A DNA stretch of 64,000 nucleotides from DASUPK01 sp963744105 (GCA_963744105.1 CAVUSJ010000006.1:434001-498000); one strand, 5' to 3'; counted from the first letter of the stretch, positions 16,661 to 25,232 are shown. Notes: a model not told the origin generated them from the letters alone. Program-made: numbers and translations.

Positions 16661-17356
16661 ATGCCACGCCTTGCGCGGGGGCTGCTGCTGGCGATCGTCA
16701 CGCTGGCGAGCCTCCCAGCCATAGCGGGGGCCCACCCGGGCAACCCTGACTTCCGCTCCGTGATCCAGGGCTTCAGCCCGCAGATCCCGGGAGTGAACGT
16801 CCAGGTCCTCAACTGGGACAGCAATATGCAGCTCTCGGATCCGGGCCACCACACGGTCGTCATCTACGGCTACGACCACGACCAGTACGCCCGGATTCTG
16901 CCCGACGGCACCGTCCAGGTGAACCAGAACTCACCGGCCGCCTACCTGAACGAGGACCGCTATGGGACTACACCGGTGCCCTCGTCGGCCAACCCAAAGG
17001 CTCCGCCGCAGTGGCAGACCGTCAACGAGAGCGGAACCTTCATCTGGCACGACCACCGGATGCATTACATGTCGCCCTCGACCCCGCCGCAGGTAAAGGA
17101 CAAGAGCCAGCGGACGAAGATCTTCAACTACACGATCCCGCTCAACGTCGACGGCAAACCGGTGAGGCTCGACGGAACCCTGTTTTGGGTCGGCCCGCCG
17201 AACACCTCGAAGACTCCGTTCCTGATCGTCGGCGCAGTGATCGTGGTCGGGCTGCTGATCATGGTGATCTGGGTCAGGCGCCGCCGGCGCGGTGATCCGA
17301 CGGGAAGAGGCACGGCTGACGACTCGCCTCCGAAGGAGGCGAAAGAAGCGTGGTGA
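16661..17356 (+). CDS. Secreted, membrane-anchored protein of a copper cluster
   Basis: 231 residues with AGGAACG before the ATG. It has a cleavable signal (1-24, ending AGAH), an extracellular domain of about 160 residues, then one C-terminal helix (FLIVGAVIVVGLLIMVIWV) and a basic tail. TFIWHDHRMHYMS is a striking His/Met cluster, suited to copper binding. It overlaps the CopC-CopD start by 7 bp, so coupling is likely. The family is seen next to copC/D in actinobacteria, but its exact function is not known to me. Confidence 0.75.
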   Translation: MPRLARGLLLAIVTLASLPAIAGAHPGNPDFRSVIQGFSPQIPGVNVQVLNWDSNMQLSDPGHHTVVIYGYDHDQYARILPDGTVQVNQNSPAAYLNEDRYGTTPVPSSANPKAPPQWQTVNESGTFIWHDHRMHYMSPSTPPQVKDKSQRTKIFNYTIPLNVDGKPVRLDGTLFWVGPPNTSKTPFLIVGAVIVVGLLIMVIWVRRRRRGDPTGRGTADDSPPKEAKEAW

Positions 17357-19158
17357 GTCGCCTCGTCACTCGCGGCTGTATCACTCTGCTCGCCGTCACG
17401 GCGATCGGCGCGGCGGTTCCCCCTGCCGCCTCGGCACACGCGATCCTCGAGACCACCTCCCCGCAGCGTGGGGCGGTCGTGCCCCACCAGCCGGACGCGG
17501 TGATCTTCGGCTTCGACGAGCCCGTCGAAGGGAACTTCGGCGCGGTTCGGGTCTACGACTCGCACGGAAACGAGGTTGACCAGAGCGACGCGTTCCACCC
17601 CAACGGAAACGGCCCGCAGATCGGCGTTCACCTCAAGCCAGGGTTGCCGGACGGGAGCTATACCGCGACGTACCGGGTCGTCTCGGCGGATGGGCACATC
17701 GTCTCCAGCGGCTTCGTCTTCTCGATCGGAAAAGCTGGATCTGCCCCCAGCCAGACCGTTGCGCAGCTCATTGGGAATTCCGGATCTGGCCCCAGCACCG
17801 AGATCGCCTTCGGCGCGGCGCGGGCCCTTCAGTACGGCGCTACCGCGATCGCGATCGGCGGGCTGGTCTTTCTGTTGCTGGTCTGGCTGCCTGCGCTCCG
17901 CCAGACGGCGGGAGCAGACGCGACCTGGGTCCGGGCGGCGCAGGCATTCTCCAACCGGTTCAAGCGGGTGCTCTACGTCGCGGCGGCAGTCGGCATGGTG
18001 AGCGCGGCGGCGGGGGTGGTGTTGGAGGCGGCGGAGGCCGCCGGGGTCTCGGGCTTCTCAGCCCTCAAGACCAACGTCGTTCGCGAGGAGCTCGGCACCA
18101 AATTCGGCACGATCTGGGGACTCTGCTTCGTCGCCTGGGTGGGATTCGGCCTGGTCTTGCCCTTTGCCTTAGGACGAGCGAGCCGGCCGGCATTTGCGCT
18201 CCGTCCGGCTGAGCTCGGAGCTACGGGTGTCGTACAGCCGCCGCCCTCCGCATCGATCCGTCTGCTGCCGCTTGCAATTCCACTGGTGTTCCTGCTCCTC
18301 GAGCCCGCGCTCTCTGGTCACGGAAGTACGCAATCGCCGGTCGCCCTGCTCTTCCCGGCCAACGTCCTCCATATTGGCGCGATCAGCGTTTGGCTCGGAG
18401 GACTGGTGGCCCTCTTGTTCATCGTCTCCCGCGCCACTCGGGAGCTTGAGCCGCCCGAGCGCAGCCGCCTGCTCGCGGCAGCGCTTTCCCGGTTCTCGCA
18501 GATCGCGTTGATCTCGGTCGTCGTGATCCTTGCCACCGGGCTGACGCAGGCATATGTACTCGTTCGCCATCCTCATGCGCTCTTCGACACTGCATACGGC
18601 CGGGCGGTGCTGATCAAGATCTGCCTGCTGCTGTTGTTGATGGGTGTTGGGGCTTTCAACCGCTACCGATCCGTGCCGGGCTTGCAAAAGGTCGCGGCGG
18701 GCGGCGAAGCTCCCGGGCGGGCCGGCCTGCTGCTCAGACGCGCCTTGCGTACGGAGGTGGCCCTGCTCGTCGTGGTGCTCGGGGTCACCGGCGCCCTCGC
18801 CTCATACGCGCCTGCGATCGCGGCGCAGTCGGGCCCCTACAACACGAGCACCACCCTCGGCCCGACCTCGTTCCAGATGACCGTTGACCCCGCCCGGGTC
18901 GGAGCGAACGAGATCCACCTCTACATGTTCGACGCGAACTCGGGCGCGCAGTACACGGGGGCGAAGGAGCTGGATGTGACCGCGAGCAACACGGACAAGA
19001 ACATCTCCTTGCCCTTGACCCCGCAGCTCTCCGGCCCCGGCCACTACACGATCCCGGGCGCCCTGCTGAGCGTGCCGGGCACTTGGAAGATCGAGGTCAC
19101 CCTGCGCGTCTCAGCCTTCGACGAGTTCACGAAGGACTTCTCGGTGCCGATCAGATGA
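17350..19158 (+). CDS. CopC-CopD fusion copper protein
   Basis: 602 residues. Signal peptide 1-29 is followed by a CopC domain (about 30-127) starting HAILETTSPQRGAVV and ending DGHIVSSGFVFSI; both His residues are the expected Cu(II) ligands. About eight CopD-type membrane helices follow (about 150-490), then an extracytoplasmic C-terminal domain of about 120 residues. YcnJ-like proteins of this layout bind or import copper. The start GTG at 17350 overlaps the previous stop. With YcnI and Sco genes downstream, a copper-supply role is likely. Confidence 0.9.
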   Translation: MVSRLVTRGCITLLAVTAIGAAVPPAASAHAILETTSPQRGAVVPHQPDAVIFGFDEPVEGNFGAVRVYDSHGNEVDQSDAFHPNGNGPQIGVHLKPGLPDGSYTATYRVVSADGHIVSSGFVFSIGKAGSAPSQTVAQLIGNSGSGPSTEIAFGAARALQYGATAIAIGGLVFLLLVWLPALRQTAGADATWVRAAQAFSNRFKRVLYVAAAVGMVSAAAGVVLEAAEAAGVSGFSALKTNVVREELGTKFGTIWGLCFVAWVGFGLVLPFALGRASRPAFALRPAELGATGVVQPPPSASIRLLPLAIPLVFLLLEPALSGHGSTQSPVALLFPANVLHIGAISVWLGGLVALLFIVSRATRELEPPERSRLLAAALSRFSQIALISVVVILATGLTQAYVLVRHPHALFDTAYGRAVLIKICLLLLLMGVGAFNRYRSVPGLQKVAAGGEAPGRAGLLLRRALRTEVALLVVVLGVTGALASYAPAIAAQSGPYNTSTTLGPTSFQMTVDPARVGANEIHLYMFDANSGAQYTGAKELDVTASNTDKNISLPLTPQLSGPGHYTIPGALLSVPGTWKIEVTLRVSAFDEFTKDFSVPIR

Positions 19159-19448
19159 TCGGTGATTTGACCAGCTCGCTGCTCTTCTTCGTGCCGGCGC
19201 TGCTGCTCGGCCTCAGCCTCCTCCTTGGCTACCGGCCGGGAGAGCGCTTGCTGATCCGCTGGGCCGCGAGTCGGACACGACGGCATCGCTACGCCCCGTT
19301 CAGTCCGCGCCGGGTCCGCAACAGCTGGGTCCGGATCAACCCGCGCGGCGGTCGCCTGCTCGCGCGCTCCCTGGCCGGTCGCGCGCCTCCTCGCCGGGCG
19401 GCGCCGCGAATGCAGTTCGGGCGGCGCCTGCATCCGTCCTTCATCTGA
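19155..19448 (+). CDS. Small membrane-anchored basic protein
   Basis: 97 residues starting at the ATGA overlap with the CopC-CopD stop (19155). One N-terminal helix (LLFFVPALLLGLSLLLGY) is followed by a strongly basic Arg-rich cytosolic part. No family recognised. Its coupling to the copper genes suggests it is part of the same operon. Confidence 0.6.
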   Translation: MIGDLTSSLLFFVPALLLGLSLLLGYRPGERLLIRWAASRTRRHRYAPFSPRRVRNSWVRINPRGGRLLARSLAGRAPPRRAAPRMQFGRRLHPSFI

Positions 19449-19462
19449 CAAAGGAGTCTTCG

Positions 19463-20170
19463 ATGCGAAAGAGGTTGATTCTCGGAGCGAGCGCCGGCCT
19501 GGCCGGATTCGCTCTGCTTGCGGCGAGCGCTCAGGCGCACGTCAGTTTCCACCCGAACGTGCTGCCGGCCGGCGCCAACGCCACGCTGGACCTGCGGGTT
19601 CCCAACGAGATGGATAACGCCAACACGAACAAGCTGGTCGTTCAGGTCCCACCGGGGTTCATAGACATCGCGACCGAGCCGATCCCCGGCTGGACCGCGC
19701 AGGTCAAGACGAGCAAGTTGGCCACGGCGGTGCAGACCGACAACGGGCCAGTGACGGAGGAGGTCAGCCAGATCACCTGGACCGGCAGCGGCTCGGGCAG
19801 GATCCCGCCGGGCGGCTTCCAGAACTTCCCGATCTCGACCCAGATGCCGGACCGGGCCGGGCATGTCCTGACCTTCAAGGTCCTGCAGTACTACAACAAC
19901 GGGAAGGTGGTGCGCTGGATCGGGCCCGAGAGCTCAGACACCCCGGCGCCGACGATCGACGTCACCGATCCGAACGGTGTGATCCAGGACGTCGCCGGCA
20001 GCGAGGCCGGGCCACCGGCGATCGATCAGCTGCCCTCCTCGTCGAGCGGCGGCTCGTCGTCGAGCGACGGCGCCAGCAAGGGCCTCGGCATCACGGCGCT
20101 CGTCATCGGCGCTCTCGGCCTCTTGGCCGGAGGTGCGGCGCTCCTTCGAACGCGGAGGTCGAATAGCTGA
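19463..20170 (+). CDS. ycnI: YcnI-like (DUF1775) copper-binding protein
   Basis: 235 residues. Signal peptide 1-25 ends QAH, so the mature protein begins with His, the copper ligand position in YcnI. A DUF1775 beta-sandwich (HVSFHPNVLPAGANATLDLRVPNE...) follows, then a Ser-rich linker and a C-terminal membrane helix. A good AAGGAG ribosome site precedes the ATG. It sits directly after copCD genes, the standard ycnI-ycnJ neighbourhood. Confidence 0.9.
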   Translation: MRKRLILGASAGLAGFALLAASAQAHVSFHPNVLPAGANATLDLRVPNEMDNANTNKLVVQVPPGFIDIATEPIPGWTAQVKTSKLATAVQTDNGPVTEEVSQITWTGSGSGRIPPGGFQNFPISTQMPDRAGHVLTFKVLQYYNNGKVVRWIGPESSDTPAPTIDVTDPNGVIQDVAGSEAGPPAIDQLPSSSSGGSSSSDGASKGLGITALVIGALGLLAGGAALLRTRRSNS

Positions 20171-20225
20171 GGATGGCCATGGGAGGGCGGCCAGGATGCC
20201 GCCCTCCCATCGAGCTGGCTGAAAA

Positions 20226-20387
20226 GTGATCCACACACCCCTCGCGGAGATCTGGAGTTGGTGGCTGGCGCCGGTGTTCGTCGCTCCGGTTGTCCTGGCC
20301 TTTGTCGCGGCCGCATGGCGCGGACTCGCGCGAGCTCGGAGGGCGACATGGGAGGAGCGACGCAGAGCATGGGGTCCACGTCGCTGA
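20226..20387 (+). CDS. Very small membrane protein (53 aa)
   Basis: GTG at 20226 opens 53 codons: a hydrophobic helix (WWLAPVFVAPVVLAFVAAAW) flanked by TPLAEIWSW and an Arg-rich tail. A second protein with the same plan (TPLAHLGHWYLWVPYALP, then a charged tail) is encoded at 24222. Both lie in the copper/oxidase block, one before ctaG and one after tlpA. They may be small oxidase-associated subunits; this is inference. Confidence 0.5.
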   Translation: MIHTPLAEIWSWWLAPVFVAPVVLAFVAAAWRGLARARRATWEERRRAWGPRR

Positions 20388-20414
20388 CCATGGCCGAGCG
20401 GACGGAGCCGAGAG

Positions 20415-21326
20415 ATGAGCGCTGATTCGCTCGCCACGCGGATGATGGGGGCGATCACGGTGCCAAAGGAGATCTGGCTGATCTCCGAGATTGCCATCCC
20501 CTCGGTGTTGGCCTATCTCTACCTGAGCCGCTGCAGAGCGCTTTCCCGGGCGGGGCGTCCCGTTCCCGCCTCGCGCCAGCTCTGCTTCGGCTGCGGGCTA
20601 CTCGTCGTCTTCGTGGCGACCGGGCCGGGGGTCGAGACGCTCGCCGACGACCTGCTCACCGCTCACATGGTCCAGCACCTGCTGCTGGCCGACGTGGCGG
20701 CGCTGCTGCTCGCGGTTGGCCTCACCGGACCGGTGCTGCGGCCGCTTCTTTCCTCGCCCGCGCTCCGTTGGCTGACGCCGCTCGCCAATCCCGTGGTTGC
20801 CGTCTCCCTGTTCACGGCGAACCTCTACCTCTGGCACGTTCCGGCGCTCTACCAGGCGGGCCGGGGCCTCTCCCTGGCGCATGTCGCGGAGCACGCTCTC
20901 TTCATCGCCACCGGGATCCTGCTCTGGCTCGGGCTCTTCGGACCGCTCCCCAAACCCGCCTGGTTCGGCAATCTGGCCAGGGTCGGCTACGCGGCCTGCA
21001 TCTGGCTGCCGGCGATCGCCCTGGCCAACGTCTTCATGTGGTCGGGGCAAGCCTTCTACCCGGCCTACGAGGCCGCGGAGCGGGCCCGCGGCGTCGAGCC
21101 GCTCGCCGACCAGAGCACCTCAGGCGCCGTGCTGATGATCTGGTGCAGCGTCCTCGCGGCGGGCATCTTCGCCTGGGTGATCCTGCGCTGGGCGCAGTCA
21201 GACACCGAGCGCCAGGAGCTGCTCGACCTGGCCGAGCGGGAGGGGATCACGCTTGACGACGCCCGCGCCCGCCGGGCCGCCGAGGCGGGACAGGCCGCCC
21301 ACCTTCGCCGAAGGCTGGCGCCATGA
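20415..21326 (+). CDS. ctaG: CtaG-like cytochrome c oxidase assembly protein (caa3_CtaG)
   Basis: 303 residues with about seven helices. TAHMVQHLLLADVAALLLAVG and NLYLWHVPALYQAG...HVAEHALFIATGILLW are the conserved His-containing stretches of the caa3-type CtaG family. These proteins are linked to copper insertion into the oxidase. The C-terminal 50 residues are a soluble helical tail. It lies between ycnI and two Sco genes, consistent with copper delivery. Confidence 0.88.
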   Translation: MSADSLATRMMGAITVPKEIWLISEIAIPSVLAYLYLSRCRALSRAGRPVPASRQLCFGCGLLVVFVATGPGVETLADDLLTAHMVQHLLLADVAALLLAVGLTGPVLRPLLSSPALRWLTPLANPVVAVSLFTANLYLWHVPALYQAGRGLSLAHVAEHALFIATGILLWLGLFGPLPKPAWFGNLARVGYAACIWLPAIALANVFMWSGQAFYPAYEAAERARGVEPLADQSTSGAVLMIWCSVLAAGIFAWVILRWAQSDTERQELLDLAEREGITLDDARARRAAEAGQAAHLRRRLAP

Positions 21327-21376
21327 GCGGGCAAGCGAACGCAATCACACAGGCAATCGAGGAGGTCAACTAGCGG

Positions 21377-22141
21377 ATGTCGAGCCGCAAGCAGCGAAAG
21401 AAGCAACTGAGGGCGCAGCGCCTCGCGGCCGAGGCTCAGGGTCGGAGCGCGGCGCGAAGGCGGCGACTGGTCCAGTACGGAAGCGCCTCCATCTTCCTCG
21501 CGATCTGCGCGCTGGTGGTCCTCGTCATCGTCAGCCAGGCCGGCGGCGGTTCCGGCGGCGACACGCACATCGACGACGTCGGATTGGTCCAAAACCAGCT
21601 CCAGGGCATCCCTCAAGCCGACACCGTGCTCGGCGATCCGCGGGCGAAGGCGACCGTGGTCGAATTCGGCGATCTGCAGTGCCCGGTGTGCCGGGCGTTC
21701 TCGTATGAGATAGCTCCCCGGCTGATCGCGGGGCCGGTGCGCCGAGGGGACGCTGATTACCAGTTCAGGCAGTTTCCGATCCTGGGCACCGATTCGGTCG
21801 ACGCCGCGAAGGCGGCGCTGGCCGCCGGCGACCAGGGCCGCTACTGGAACTTCGTCGAGCTCTTCTACCGCAACCAGGGCGTCGAGAACACCGGCTATGT
21901 CACCGACGCCTTCCTCGAGGCGGTGGCCAGGGCGGCGGGGGTCCCCGACATCGCCAAGTGGAACAGCGACCGCCAGGGCTCGCGATGGGATTCGCAGATC
22001 AACGCGAACGAAACAGACGCCCAGGGCTTCGGCTTCACGGGGACGCCATCGATCGTGGTGCAGGGCCCAGGCGGCCAGAGGCCATTCAACACCGTGCCTA
22101 CTCTTGATCAGCTCGAGTCAGCGATCCAATCCGTGAGCTGA
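21377..22141 (+). CDS. DsbA-family thioredoxin-like protein, membrane anchored
   Basis: 254 residues. The basic N-terminus and helix 34-53 anchor it with the domain outside. The CPVC active site (Cys102, Cys105) sits in FGDLQCPVCRAF, and the cis-Pro loop is GFTGTPSIVV. The fold is a thioredoxin-4/DsbA type with a helical insert. It probably oxidises or isomerises thiols, possibly in Sco or oxidase copper sites. It is 8 bp before the first Sco gene. Confidence 0.88.
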   Translation: MSSRKQRKKQLRAQRLAAEAQGRSAARRRRLVQYGSASIFLAICALVVLVIVSQAGGGSGGDTHIDDVGLVQNQLQGIPQADTVLGDPRAKATVVEFGDLQCPVCRAFSYEIAPRLIAGPVRRGDADYQFRQFPILGTDSVDAAKAALAAGDQGRYWNFVELFYRNQGVENTGYVTDAFLEAVARAAGVPDIAKWNSDRQGSRWDSQINANETDAQGFGFTGTPSIVVQGPGGQRPFNTVPTLDQLESAIQSVS

Positions 22142-22149
22142 GGTCCCGG

Positions 22150-22830
22150 ATGGAAGAAACGAAGACCAAGAGCAGCGACAGCGACGAGTCCCGCAAGCCC
22201 TCCCTGGTCTTCTTCCTGCCGTTGATCGCGATCCTCGCGATCCTGGGACTGGCGACGGTGTTCCTCACGAACGGCGGGAATCCCGCCCTGCCCGGGAACG
22301 CGACAAGCTCAAAGTCCTCCCGATACGCGGGGCTCGCGGCGCATCCTCTGAGGCTCGCGCCACCCATACGCCTGACCAACAACCTCGGCCGGCCGGTGAC
22401 GCTCAACCAATACCGGGGGAAGGTCGTCCTGGTGACGTTTCTCTACGTGCACTGCCCGGATGTGTGCCCGTTGATCGCTGCCAACCTGCACACGACGCTG
22501 GAGCAGCTCGGTCCGCGAGCCAGCCAGGTCCAGCTGATCGCGGTCTCGGTCGACCCCCATGGGGACACTCCGGCATCGGTCGCACGGTTCCTGAAAGAGC
22601 ACCAGCTGACCGGCCAGATGCAGTACCTGATCGGCTCCCCGGAGCAGCTCAGCCGGACCTGGAAGGCATGGAACGTCGGCTCCAATCAGGAGGTCAACAG
22701 CCCGGGGCTGGTCGCTCACTCGGCGCTGGTCTACGGCATCTCAGCCAGCGGGAAGCTGACGACGATCTACGACGCCAACTTCAAGCCCTCGCAGATCATC
22801 CATGACGTGCCGATTCTGGAGTCCCGGTGA
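22150..22830 (+). CDS. Sco1/SenC copper chaperone, membrane anchored
   Basis: 226 residues: one helix (about 19-40) then a thioredoxin-like Sco domain. The copper site HCPDVCP (Cys102, Cys106) and the later His in VAHSALVYGIS are all present. Sco proteins load the CuA site of cytochrome oxidase. The next gene encodes a second Sco that differs in anchoring. Stop and next start overlap (GTGA at 22827). Confidence 0.92.
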   Translation: MEETKTKSSDSDESRKPSLVFFLPLIAILAILGLATVFLTNGGNPALPGNATSSKSSRYAGLAAHPLRLAPPIRLTNNLGRPVTLNQYRGKVVLVTFLYVHCPDVCPLIAANLHTTLEQLGPRASQVQLIAVSVDPHGDTPASVARFLKEHQLTGQMQYLIGSPEQLSRTWKAWNVGSNQEVNSPGLVAHSALVYGISASGKLTTIYDANFKPSQIIHDVPILESR

Positions 22831-23498
22831 TCCCCAGGCCAGAACACGACCGATCGGTACCAGCCTCGGTCCTGCTCGGGGCAGCGCTGGGGCTTGCGTT
22901 GTTGGTCGCGAGCTGTGGCGGGAGCGGTGAAGGCTCCACCAGGACCTCAGTCCAGGACGGCGGGCCGACTAGCTCGGTGCCCAACTACTACGGAGTCGCT
23001 GACATCCCGCCGAAGCCGGCACCCGCCCTGGCGCTCCGGGACTCGCTCGGCCACTCGGTCAACCTGAACCAGTTCCGGGGCAAGGCAGTGCTGGTCACCT
23101 TCATCTACGACCACTGCCCCGACATCTGCCCGCTGATGATCGGCAACCTCCACACGGCTCAGGCGCAGCTCGGCCCGGAGGCCAAGAGGCTCCAGATCAT
23201 CGCCGTGTCCGTTGATCCGCGGGGCGACACGCCGAGGACCGTGCGGGCCTTCCTGCAGGAGCACCGGATGACCGGCCGGATGGAGTACCTGCTCGGCTCA
23301 CGCCGCCGGCTCGAGAAGGTCTGGCGGGCCTGGGATATCGGGGCGAAGCCCTCGCCGGAGTCGGCGAGCCCCGACACAATCGAGCACTCGGAGCTGGTCT
23401 ACGGGATCAGCGCCAGCGGCAAGATCACCACGTTCTATTCGCATGACTTCCTGCCCGAGATGATCGTGCACGACGTGCCGATCCTGGCATCGGAGTAG
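22827..23498 (+). CDS. Sco1/SenC copper chaperone, lipoprotein
   Basis: 223 residues with a lipoprotein signal whose lipobox ends LLVASC (Cys30), unlike the helix-anchored partner upstream. The copper residues are HCPDICP (Cys97, Cys101) and the His in IEHSELVYGIS. It is clearly a paralog of the previous gene. Two Sco proteins may act on different oxidase sites or one may work as a reductase; sequence cannot decide. Confidence 0.92.
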   Translation: MIPRPEHDRSVPASVLLGAALGLALLVASCGGSGEGSTRTSVQDGGPTSSVPNYYGVADIPPKPAPALALRDSLGHSVNLNQFRGKAVLVTFIYDHCPDICPLMIGNLHTAQAQLGPEAKRLQIIAVSVDPRGDTPRTVRAFLQEHRMTGRMEYLLGSRRRLEKVWRAWDIGAKPSPESASPDTIEHSELVYGISASGKITTFYSHDFLPEMIVHDVPILASE

Positions 23499-23505
23499 AG
23501 ACACA

Positions 23506-24009
23506 ATTCGTCGCCACCTGCGCACAGGTTTGGCAATCCTGGTCGCTATCGGGGGGCTGATTGCGGTCGTGCTGCTGAGCGGCACGTCGAACCGGTCCGG
23601 GACGGGTCGGCCAGCGCCCCAGCTGCCGAGGAGCGTTCTCGTTCCGCCGCCGGTAACGCTCGCATCCCTGCGCGGCGAGCCCGCCGCGATCAACTTCTGG
23701 GCCAGCTGGTGCTCCCCGTGTCAGAAGGAGGCCCCGGAGCTGGAGCGCGTGGCGCGCTCGCTCCACGGCCGCGGGCGGCTGGTCGGTGTCGATTGGAATG
23801 ACGACTTGGGCGCCGCTCGCTCATTCGTCAGCAAGAACGGCCTCACCTACCCGAACATGGTCGACCCGAGCGGTATGACGGGCAACGGCTACGGCTTGAA
23901 CGGTCTGCCAACCACCTTCATCCTCGACTCACGAGGGACGATCACCGATGTCCTGCGCGGTCCCCAGTCCGCTGAGGCTCTGCTGCAAGCGTTGGGCTCG
24001 ACCGGGTAA
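23506..24009 (+). CDS. TlpA/ResA-type thiol-disulfide oxidoreductase
   Basis: About 160-167 residues. The thioredoxin active site WASWCSPCQKEAPELERV is clear, and GLNGLPTTFILD holds the cis-Pro. The N-terminal helix AILVAIGGLIAVVLL anchors it. The start is uncertain. A TTG lies at 23530, but the frame extends upstream through basic residues (RRHLRTG) to an ATT at 23506 that would give a better anchor. It probably keeps copper-site or cytochrome cysteines reduced. Confidence 0.85.
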   Translation: MRRHLRTGLAILVAIGGLIAVVLLSGTSNRSGTGRPAPQLPRSVLVPPPVTLASLRGEPAAINFWASWCSPCQKEAPELERVARSLHGRGRLVGVDWNDDLGAARSFVSKNGLTYPNMVDPSGMTGNGYGLNGLPTTFILDSRGTITDVLRGPQSAEALLQALGSTG

Positions 24010-24221
24010 GCCACGCCAATGGATCGCCAACCGCATAGCTTCCGCCACCGTCCCGCGCCTGGGATCGTCTGGACCCAAGTGCGCCTCGCGAGGAGGATTG
24101 GCGGGCGACTCCGTGCTGGTCCTCGAACGCCGCTTCATCTCGCTGATCCAGGTGATCTTCGGGCTGATCGGCTTCGAGCTTCCTGCTGTCGGATTCGGAT
24201 GTCTGAGCGGGGAGGCAAGCG

Positions 24222-24389
24222 ATGAGTTTCCAGACCCCGCTCGCCCACCTCGGACACTGGTACCTCTGGGTTCCGTACGCGCTCCCGATGTTGATTGTCC
24301 TGGCGGCGTCTATCCACGCATTCAGGGATCAACGCCGCGAGGACCGCGAGGAGGAGGCCAAGCGCAAGCGCGGTGGATCCGGCGGATGA
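24222..24389 (+). CDS. Very small membrane protein (55 aa)
   Basis: ATG at 24222 preceded by GGGGAGGCAAGCG. One helix (WVPYALPMLIVLAASIHAF) is followed by a highly charged tail ending RKRGGSGG. Same layout as the 53-residue protein at 20226. Two imperfect hairpins of the 3'-end family start 2 bp after its stop. Between tlpA and this gene lie 212 bp with no convincing gene. Confidence 0.55.
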   Translation: MSFQTPLAHLGHWYLWVPYALPMLIVLAASIHAFRDQRREDREEEAKRKRGGSGG

Positions 24390-24390
24390 G

Positions 24391-24432
24391 CGCTTCCATC
24401 CAAAGCGGATGGCTGCTTCTCGTTCAAGCGGC
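24391..24432 (-). repeat. Oriented 3'-end hairpins (degenerate A and B types)
   Basis: 24391-24407 is CGCTT-CCATCCA-AAGCG and 24412-24432 is a B-type variant around CTTCTCGTTCAAG. In reverse orientation they match CTTTGCATGGAAAG (A) and CTTTGGACGAGAAG (B). They lie 9 bp beyond the 3' end of the minus-strand gene at 24442. First members of a family seen only from here to 42.9 kb. Confidence 0.55.
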
Positions 24433-24441
24433 TATTCGTGA

Positions 24442-24759
24442 CTACTCGCCAGCCCGGCCGCTTCTCGTGCCCGTCGCTTCTTCCCGCGTTGAGTCACGGG
24501 CCGCCGAGACAAGCACGCCGAGCAGGACCAGCCCGCCGACAAGAAATGCGACATCCGCGCCCATCTTCCAGGTCGTTGATACGCCCTTGAAGTGATCCAG
24601 GATCGAGCCGACGGCGGCCAGGCCGCAGAAGCCGACGACGGCCAGGGTGAGCGAGTCAGTCCGCCGCCTAGCCGCGGCGGCTCCGATCACGACGCCGAAG
24701 ATGAGCACCGCAAGTGTGCCCGGCATCTCGGCCGCCGTGAAGTGGGCAACTGGAATCAC
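24442..24759 (-). CDS. Small membrane protein, unknown
   Basis: 105 residues with three hydrophobic helices (GTLAVLIFGVVIGAAAA, LTLAVVGFCGLAAVGSIL, VAFLVGGLVLLGVLVSA) and a charged C-terminus. The ATG at 24757-24759 has GAGGAGGAAG just upstream, a good ribosome site. Family not recognised. It lies just inside the second core copy and its 3' end carries the oriented hairpins. Confidence 0.65.
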   Translation of the reverse strand: MIPVAHFTAAEMPGTLAVLIFGVVIGAAAARRRTDSLTLAVVGFCGLAAVGSILDHFKGVSTTWKMGADVAFLVGGLVLLGVLVSAARDSTREEATGTRSGRAGE

Positions 24760-24851
24760 GCTTCCTCCTCTCGCTCGGAGCGGCGAGCCTATCGCCCAGC
24801 CCGGCTCTCCACTTTCGACTCGAAGCCCTGCTCACTTCTGTCCTCGAGCTG

Positions 24852-24910
24852 GTGCCAGAGTCGTGCCAGAGTCGTGCCAGAGTCAGACCGGTTCCAACCG
24901 GTTCCAACCG
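24852..24910. repeat. Arm-type direct repeats inside core copy 2
   Basis: GTGCCAGAGTC occurs three times in tandem (24852, 24863, 24874; 11-bp period), followed by two GTTCCAACCG copies (24891, 24901). The first repeat matches those beside the integrase at 6002-6024. Phased repeats on the inner side of a core are typical of integrase or excisionase arm sites. Confidence 0.55.
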
Positions 24911-24955
24911 GTCGAATTCGTGCCTGGGAACCCCCTCCCCTGGGCATGCGCGAGT

Positions 24956-24985
24956 TCTCTCCTCCCTGTAGTACCCCTAGAAAGC
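24956..24985. other. Putative attachment core, copy 2
   Basis: Identical to copy 1 over 30 bases, including CCTCCCTGTAGTACCCC and the following AGAAAGC. Its left flank (GAATTCGTGCCTG about 40 bp upstream, then AGTTCTCTCC) is shared with copy 3, not copy 1. Reads as attR of the element starting at copy 1 and perhaps attL of a second element to the right. Confidence 0.55.
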
Positions 24986-25013
24986 GCCCGCTTCGGCGGG
25001 TCGTTTCTTTTGC
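24979..25013 (+). terminator. Hairpin terminator at core copy 2
   Basis: GAAAGCG-CCCGC-TTCG-GCGGG-TCGTTTC followed by TTTT. Same position relative to the core as at copies 1 and 3. Confidence 0.7.
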
Positions 25014-25025
25014 CGGGTTCGCACA

Positions 25026-25232
25026 GTGATCAAGAAGAAGCCCGGGGTGAGCAAGCTGCGGGTGGACGGTACGGTGTCGATCCTCGACTTCAACCTTCCA
25101 CCTACCTACTCCAATTGCACGAGCGGCGGGCCGCTCGCCTACTCCGCGCCCCCGTGTCGCCAGCAAGTCCTCCACCTTCCGTACATCAAGAAGTCGCTGC
25201 CGCTCTGCCGGCGGAAATTGGGCGCGGAATAG
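25026..25232 (+). pseudogene. 5'-truncated secreted-protein fragment
   Basis: 68 codons ending TAG right at a B-type hairpin. The segment GTVSILDFNLPP...YSNCTSGGP...LPLCRR aligns with GTLNIIDYDYLAPGG...NCTTNGP...LPLCNRGF at the C-terminus of the secreted protein at 34966-35534. It is therefore the 3' third of a paralog whose signal peptide and N-terminal part are missing. The break falls within about 40 bp of core copy 2. Confidence 0.55.
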
